From VFZN01 sp963709325 (GTDB taxonomy: Bacteria > Acidobacteriota > Vicinamibacteria > Vicinamibacterales > UBA2999): 64,000 nt of DNA. Position numbers and translations under genes: made by a program. The notes beneath the pieces were generated by a model. That model had not been told where the DNA came from and did not search any database. It saw only the letters and a program-made list of their open reading frames with translations. Positions 60,631-64,000 of this stretch are shown piece after piece (positions within the stretch are counted from its first letter, which is position 1; each line of letters opens with the position of its first letter). The DNA lies in assembly GCA_963709325.1 (NCBI GenBank), contig CAVPVV010000003.1, positions 2,604,001-2,668,000 of the forward strand, written 5' to 3'.

Positions 60631-62079
60631 TCAGCCGTGCTTAATCGCGATCGTCTTGAGCACGGTAAACGACATCAGCGCTTCGAACCCCTTCTCACGC
60701 CCGTGACCGCTTGATTTCACACCCCCAAACGGCAGCTCCACACCGCCGCCCGCGCCGTAGTTGTTGATGAACACCTGGCCGCAGCGCAGCTGGCGCGCCA
60801 TCCGCATCTGCCGGCCGCCGTCGCGGGTCCAGACACCCGCCACCAGCCCGTAATCGGTCCCGTTCGCCAGCCGCACCGCCTCCGCCTCGTCGTCGAACGC
60901 CATCGCGGCCAGCACCGGCCCGAAGATTTCACGCTGGGCGAGGTCGCTCGTGTGCGGCACGTCGCGCAGGAGCACCGCCGCCTGGTAATAGCCGGCGCTG
61001 GACGCCTCGGCGTGGAGCACGCCGGTGGCGGCGACCGGAATGCGCTCGTCCTCCGCCTGGCGCAGAAAACGTCTGACGACGTCGAACTGTTTGCGGTTGA
61101 CGAGCGGACCCATCTCCAGCTCGAGGCGCGGCGGGCCGGCCCGCAGGCCGCTGAACGTCGTGGCCAGCCGATCGAGCACGGTCTCGTAAATGCTCCGCTG
61201 CACGAGCAGCCGGCTGCCTGCCGAACACGTCTGCCCCGCGTTCTGGACGATCGCGTTCACGATCACCGGCAGCGCCGCGTCGAGGTCGGCATCCTCGAAG
61301 ACGATCTGCGGCGACTTGCCGCCCAGCTCCAGCGTGACCGGGCAGTGCCGTTTCGCTGCGGCCTCCGCCACCAGTCGTCCGGTCACCGTCGATCCGGTGA
61401 ACGAGATGTGATCGACTCCGGGATGCGCCGTGAGCGCCGCGCCAGCTTCGTGACCGTAACCGGTGACGACGTTGAGAGAGCCGGCCGGGAAGCCGATCTC
61501 GGCGGCCAGTTCCGCGAGGCGAAGGATCGACAAGCTGGCGTCCTCCGCCGGCTTCACCACGCACGCGTTCCCCGCGGCCAGCGCCGCACCCACGGTGCGC
61601 CCGAAAATCTGCATCGGGTAGTTCCACGGGATGATGTGGCCGGTAACGCCGTGCGGCTCGCGGATCGTCAGGACGGTGTAGCCGGTCTCGTAGGGCAAGG
61701 TCTCGCCGTGCAGCTTGTCGGCGGCGCCGCCGTAGTACTCGAAGTAGCGGGCGAGCGCGGCGGCATCGACGCGGGCCGTCTTCATCGACTTGCCGGTGTC
61801 GCGGGCCTCGAGCTCGGCGAGCTCCTCGGCCCCTTCGGTCACCGCCGCCGACAGCTTGAGCATCAGCCGTCCACGTTGGGCAGCCGACAGCCGTCCCCAC
61901 GGGCCGTCGAACACGTCGCCGACCGCCGACCGGGCCGCGGCGACGGCCCGAGCGATGTCGGCGTCGGTGCCGCGGGCGATCTCGCCGAACGGTTCGGCCG
62001 TGCTCGGATCGATCGCCGGGATGGCACCGCCCTGGCTCGCCGGCGTCCAGGCATTGGCGATGAAGTGCTGCTGGGTCAT
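60631..62079 (-). CDS. NAD(P)-dependent aldehyde dehydrogenase
   Basis: 482 residues, standard length. The oxyanion Asn is in PWNYP (N153), the glycine-rich NAD segment is FTGSTVTG (228-235), the general base is E251 in TLELGGKSPQ, and the nucleophile is C285 in GQTCSAGSR. It oxidises an aldehyde to an acid; sequence motifs alone do not give the substrate. It is a single gene, divergent from the amidohydrolase operon with an 86-base shared upstream region. Confidence 0.95.
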   Translation of the reverse strand: MTQQHFIANAWTPASQGGAIPAIDPSTAEPFGEIARGTDADIARAVAAARSAVGDVFDGPWGRLSAAQRGRLMLKLSAAVTEGAEELAELEARDTGKSMKTARVDAAALARYFEYYGGAADKLHGETLPYETGYTVLTIREPHGVTGHIIPWNYPMQIFGRTVGAALAAGNACVVKPAEDASLSILRLAELAAEIGFPAGSLNVVTGYGHEAGAALTAHPGVDHISFTGSTVTGRLVAEAAAKRHCPVTLELGGKSPQIVFEDADLDAALPVIVNAIVQNAGQTCSAGSRLLVQRSIYETVLDRLATTFSGLRAGPPRLELEMGPLVNRKQFDVVRRFLRQAEDERIPVAATGVLHAEASSAGYYQAAVLLRDVPHTSDLAQREIFGPVLAAMAFDDEAEAVRLANGTDYGLVAGVWTRDGGRQMRMARQLRCGQVFINNYGAGGGVELPFGGVKSSGHGREKGFEALMSFTVLKTIAIKHG

Positions 62080-62137
62080 CCGTTCAGGATAACGCCTCGG
62101 GCTGCGGGGTGCGATCCGGGCGGCGCGGAGGCCGCTG

Positions 62138-62143
62138 TATACT
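62138..62143 (+). promoter_or_regulatory. -10 box (TATACT) of the amidohydrolase operon
   Basis: TATACT, 22 bases before the ATG at 62166. The same hexamer lies upstream of the MTHFR-fold gene (25870) and of purE. A -35 hexamer is not clear. Confidence 0.55.
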
Positions 62144-62165
62144 CGCGCCGTTTCGGCAGGACCTC

Positions 62166-63557
62166 ATGACGCACACCGCTGCACGTCGACTCCTGATCGC
62201 CCTTGTACTCGTCGGTCTCGCGCTGGCTGCTCCGTCCGCGCGGCAACCCGCCGCCAAGCCAGCCAAGCTGGCTCTCGTCGGCGGCATGGTGCTCGATGGC
62301 TACGAAGCGCCTCCGATCCACAACGCCGCCATCCTGATCGACGGCGATCGCATCGTCCGCGTCGCGCCGGCCGCGCAGGTTACCATCCCGCCCGAGTATC
62401 AGGTCATCGATACGAGCGGCCGGACGATGATGCCGGGGATGATCGAGCTGCACGCGCACCTGATCATCCTCGGCCACGGCAACTACAACGTCTGGTTTCC
62501 CTGGGTCGCGAAGCAGGGACCCGACATGCTCGGCAAAGTGATGGAGATCTCCGCGAAACAGCTGCTGATGGCGGGAATCACTTCAGCGGTAGACCTCGGC
62601 GCGCCGCTCAAGGAAAGCCTCGCGATTCGGGATCGCATCAATAAGGGCGAGATCCCGGGACCGCGGATGTCGATGAGCGGCCCGTGGATCACGCGGCAGG
62701 GCGGCGGCATGACCGACCAGTTCGGAGGGATTGCCGTGACGAGCAGCGCCCAGGCGGCGGCCGAGGTCGAGAAGCTCGCGCAGGCCGGCGTGGACGTCAT
62801 CAAGGCGCATTCCGGGCTGACCCGCGACGACTACAAGGCGATTGCCGACACCGCGCACAAGCACAACATCCGCGTCCACGCCCACGTCTACGCCGAAGAG
62901 GACGTTCGCAACGCGCTCGAAACCGGCATCGACGTGCTGAGCCATGCCGGCTCGGCCGGCACCGCGCCGCCCTACAGCCAGCAGCTGATTACCGACATCG
63001 TCAACGCCGGCCGTCCGGTGGTGATCACCGCGGCGCATCGCGCGTGGGTCTATCCCGACACCGCCGTCTTCCCTGAGCGGCTGCAGGATCCGAAGCTGAA
63101 GAAGGACTTCCCGCCGGCGGTGTACGCCGAAGTCCAGGACTCGCTCAAGAACTGGCGAGCGCTCCCCTATTTCGGTCGCACCGATCGCGAGATGGTGTTC
63201 CGCGAACGCGGCGTGAAGCAGTTCACCGAGTCTGGCACGGTGCTCGGTATGGGCACCGACTCCGGCACGCCGATGAACTTTCACACCGAGGCGCTCTGGC
63301 GCGAGGCAAAGGTCCACGTCGACATGGGGATGCCGGCGATCAAGGTGATTTCCTCGTTGACGAGGATCGGCGCCAACATTCTCGGCAAACAGCGCGACCT
63401 CGGCACGATCGAACCCGGCAAGCTGGCCGACATCATCGTCGTGGACGGCAATCCCCTGTACGACATCACCGCGCTCGCTCACGTCGAAACGGTCGTGAGA
63501 GGCGGTCGGGTCTACAAGAGCGTTGCATCGACTCCGACGGGAGGCCAGTCGCAATGA
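62166..63557 (+). CDS. Secreted amidohydrolase family metal-dependent hydrolase
   Basis: 463 residues from the ATG at 62166. Signal peptide (LLIALVLVGLALAAPSAR), then the N-terminal beta sandwich and TIM barrel. The HxH metal motif is ELHAHL (H96, H98), followed by VIKAHSGL (likely bridging Lys), a His in RVHAHVYAE, a His in VLSHAGS, and the metal Asp in GMGTDSGTP. C-terminal GTIEPGKLADIIVVDGNPL is the family signature. Exported members include imidazolonepropionase-like and Xaa-Pro-type dipeptidases. The stop overlaps the start of the M13 gene (ATGA), so the two are coupled and both may act on peptides. Confidence 0.93.
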   Translation: MTHTAARRLLIALVLVGLALAAPSARQPAAKPAKLALVGGMVLDGYEAPPIHNAAILIDGDRIVRVAPAAQVTIPPEYQVIDTSGRTMMPGMIELHAHLIILGHGNYNVWFPWVAKQGPDMLGKVMEISAKQLLMAGITSAVDLGAPLKESLAIRDRINKGEIPGPRMSMSGPWITRQGGGMTDQFGGIAVTSSAQAAAEVEKLAQAGVDVIKAHSGLTRDDYKAIADTAHKHNIRVHAHVYAEEDVRNALETGIDVLSHAGSAGTAPPYSQQLITDIVNAGRPVVITAAHRAWVYPDTAVFPERLQDPKLKKDFPPAVYAEVQDSLKNWRALPYFGRTDREMVFRERGVKQFTESGTVLGMGTDSGTPMNFHTEALWREAKVHVDMGMPAIKVISSLTRIGANILGKQRDLGTIEPGKLADIIVVDGNPLYDITALAHVETVVRGGRVYKSVASTPTGGQSQ

Positions 63558-64000
63558 ACGCCCCACTCGGTCAAGGCCGCCGTCACTCTCGTCGCCTTGC
63601 CGCGCTGCTCGCCGCGCCGGCGCTGGCGTCAATCGTTCTCGTTGCCCAGGCGCCGCGGACGCTTGGAGTGGACAGCTCGGGTTTCGATCGATCGATCCGG
63701 CCGCAGGACGACTTCAACGGCTTCGTCAACGGAACGTGGATGCGGAAGACCGAGATCCCGCCGGATCGCTCGACGTGGGGCTCGTTCCCCGAGTTGAGTG
63801 AGAAGAGCGAGGCAGCGCTCAAGGAGATCGTCGACACCGCCGTGAAGACCCCGGCGACCGCCGGAAGCGAACGCCAGCAAGTGGCCGATTTCTACTCGAG
63901 CTTCATGGACACGGCGGGTATCGAGTCGTTGGGCATCGAGCCGCTCGGCCCCGAACTGAAGCGCATCGCGGCCGTCTCGGCGACGGCGGACCTGCCGGCC
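63554..64000 (+). CDS. M13 (neprilysin-like) zinc endopeptidase, N-terminal part, cut by window edge
   Basis: 149 residues up to the edge, with no stop. A signal peptide (LAALLAAPALASIVLVAQAP) is followed by the start of the M13 N-terminal domain: SIRPQDDFNGFVNGTWMRKT, then DRSTWGSFPELSEKSEAAL and QQVADFYSSFMD. The zinc motif HExxH lies further downstream and is outside the window. M13 peptidases cut short extracellular peptides. The ATG at 63554 overlaps the preceding stop. Confidence 0.93.
   Translation, partial: MNAPLGQGRRHSRRLAALLAAPALASIVLVAQAPRTLGVDSSGFDRSIRPQDDFNGFVNGTWMRKTEIPPDRSTWGSFPELSEKSEAALKEIVDTAVKTPATAGSERQQVADFYSSFMDTAGIESLGIEPLGPELKRIAAVSATADLPA

Overview
This window looks like chromosomal DNA of a GC-rich, Gram-negative (diderm) acidobacterium, most likely near Vicinamibacterales. 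The evidence is gene content, not an rRNA or marker phylogeny. It carries an acidobacterial-type VWFA protein, a TonB receptor with a carboxypeptidase-regulatory domain, two BNR/Asp-box propeller proteins, the DUF1592/1588/1585 cytochrome next to a DUF1552 Tat protein, and many secreted peptidases. I see no rRNA, tRNA, CRISPR array, integrase or transposase gene. Coding density is high, and both edge genes are cut by the window.

Layout. 1-9.2 kb: a cut membrane glycosyltransferase, a DAO-type flavoenzyme, Ada, a secreted alpha/beta hydrolase, penicillin acylase, a small membrane protein and a winged-helix/TPR regulator. 9.4-12.1 kb: purK, purE and a divergent NhaR-like LysR gene, all broken by a dense block of extra single bases that look like unpolished sequence. 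12.2-17.3 kb: HtpX, an M16 peptidase pair and a BaiN-type flavoprotein. 17.4-25.6 kb: two paralogous secreted zinc metalloproteases with FN3 repeats, then an S9 prolyl oligopeptidase. 25.9-28.0 kb: an MTHFR-fold protein and an M20 amidohydrolase.

28-33.1 kb (minus strand): a secreted BNR protein, a class D-like sortase, a VWFA protein and a small exported protein ending in LPRTA, a hydrophobic stretch and a basic tail. This looks like a self-contained sortase and substrate locus in a diderm. 33.4-38.7 kb: a Tat-exported amidase, a thioesterase and a large BNR protein. 38.7-45.6 kb: a TetR regulator with a palindromic operator, an RND efflux pair, a DUF2237 protein and SelO. 45.7-52.7 kb: a TonB receptor with a clear sigma70-type promoter, a PrsW protease, and an unusual gluzincin/propeller/beta-barrel fusion. 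52.8-54.8 kb: an ECF sigma factor, a probable anti-sigma factor whose sensor part is about 21 tandem nonapeptides, and a divergent STAS protein. 54.9-60.6 kb: the DUF1592 cytochrome, DUF1552 protein and secreted ankyrin protein. 60.6-64 kb: aldehyde dehydrogenase, amidohydrolase and a cut M13 peptidase.

Two repeat families cut across this layout. One is a 13-bp palindrome (GGGGAC-A/T-GTCCCC) present nine times, mostly as pairs, and it has entered coding sequence in frame. The other is a set of unrelated 7-bp tandem repeats (plus one 9-bp case) that recur at stop codons and just upstream of starts. Isolated one-base frame breaks in otherwise intact genes (about 14.94, 15.42, 24.42, 29.01 and 34.69 kb) suggest residual indel errors. 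All positions and motifs were read by eye, and no database search was run.
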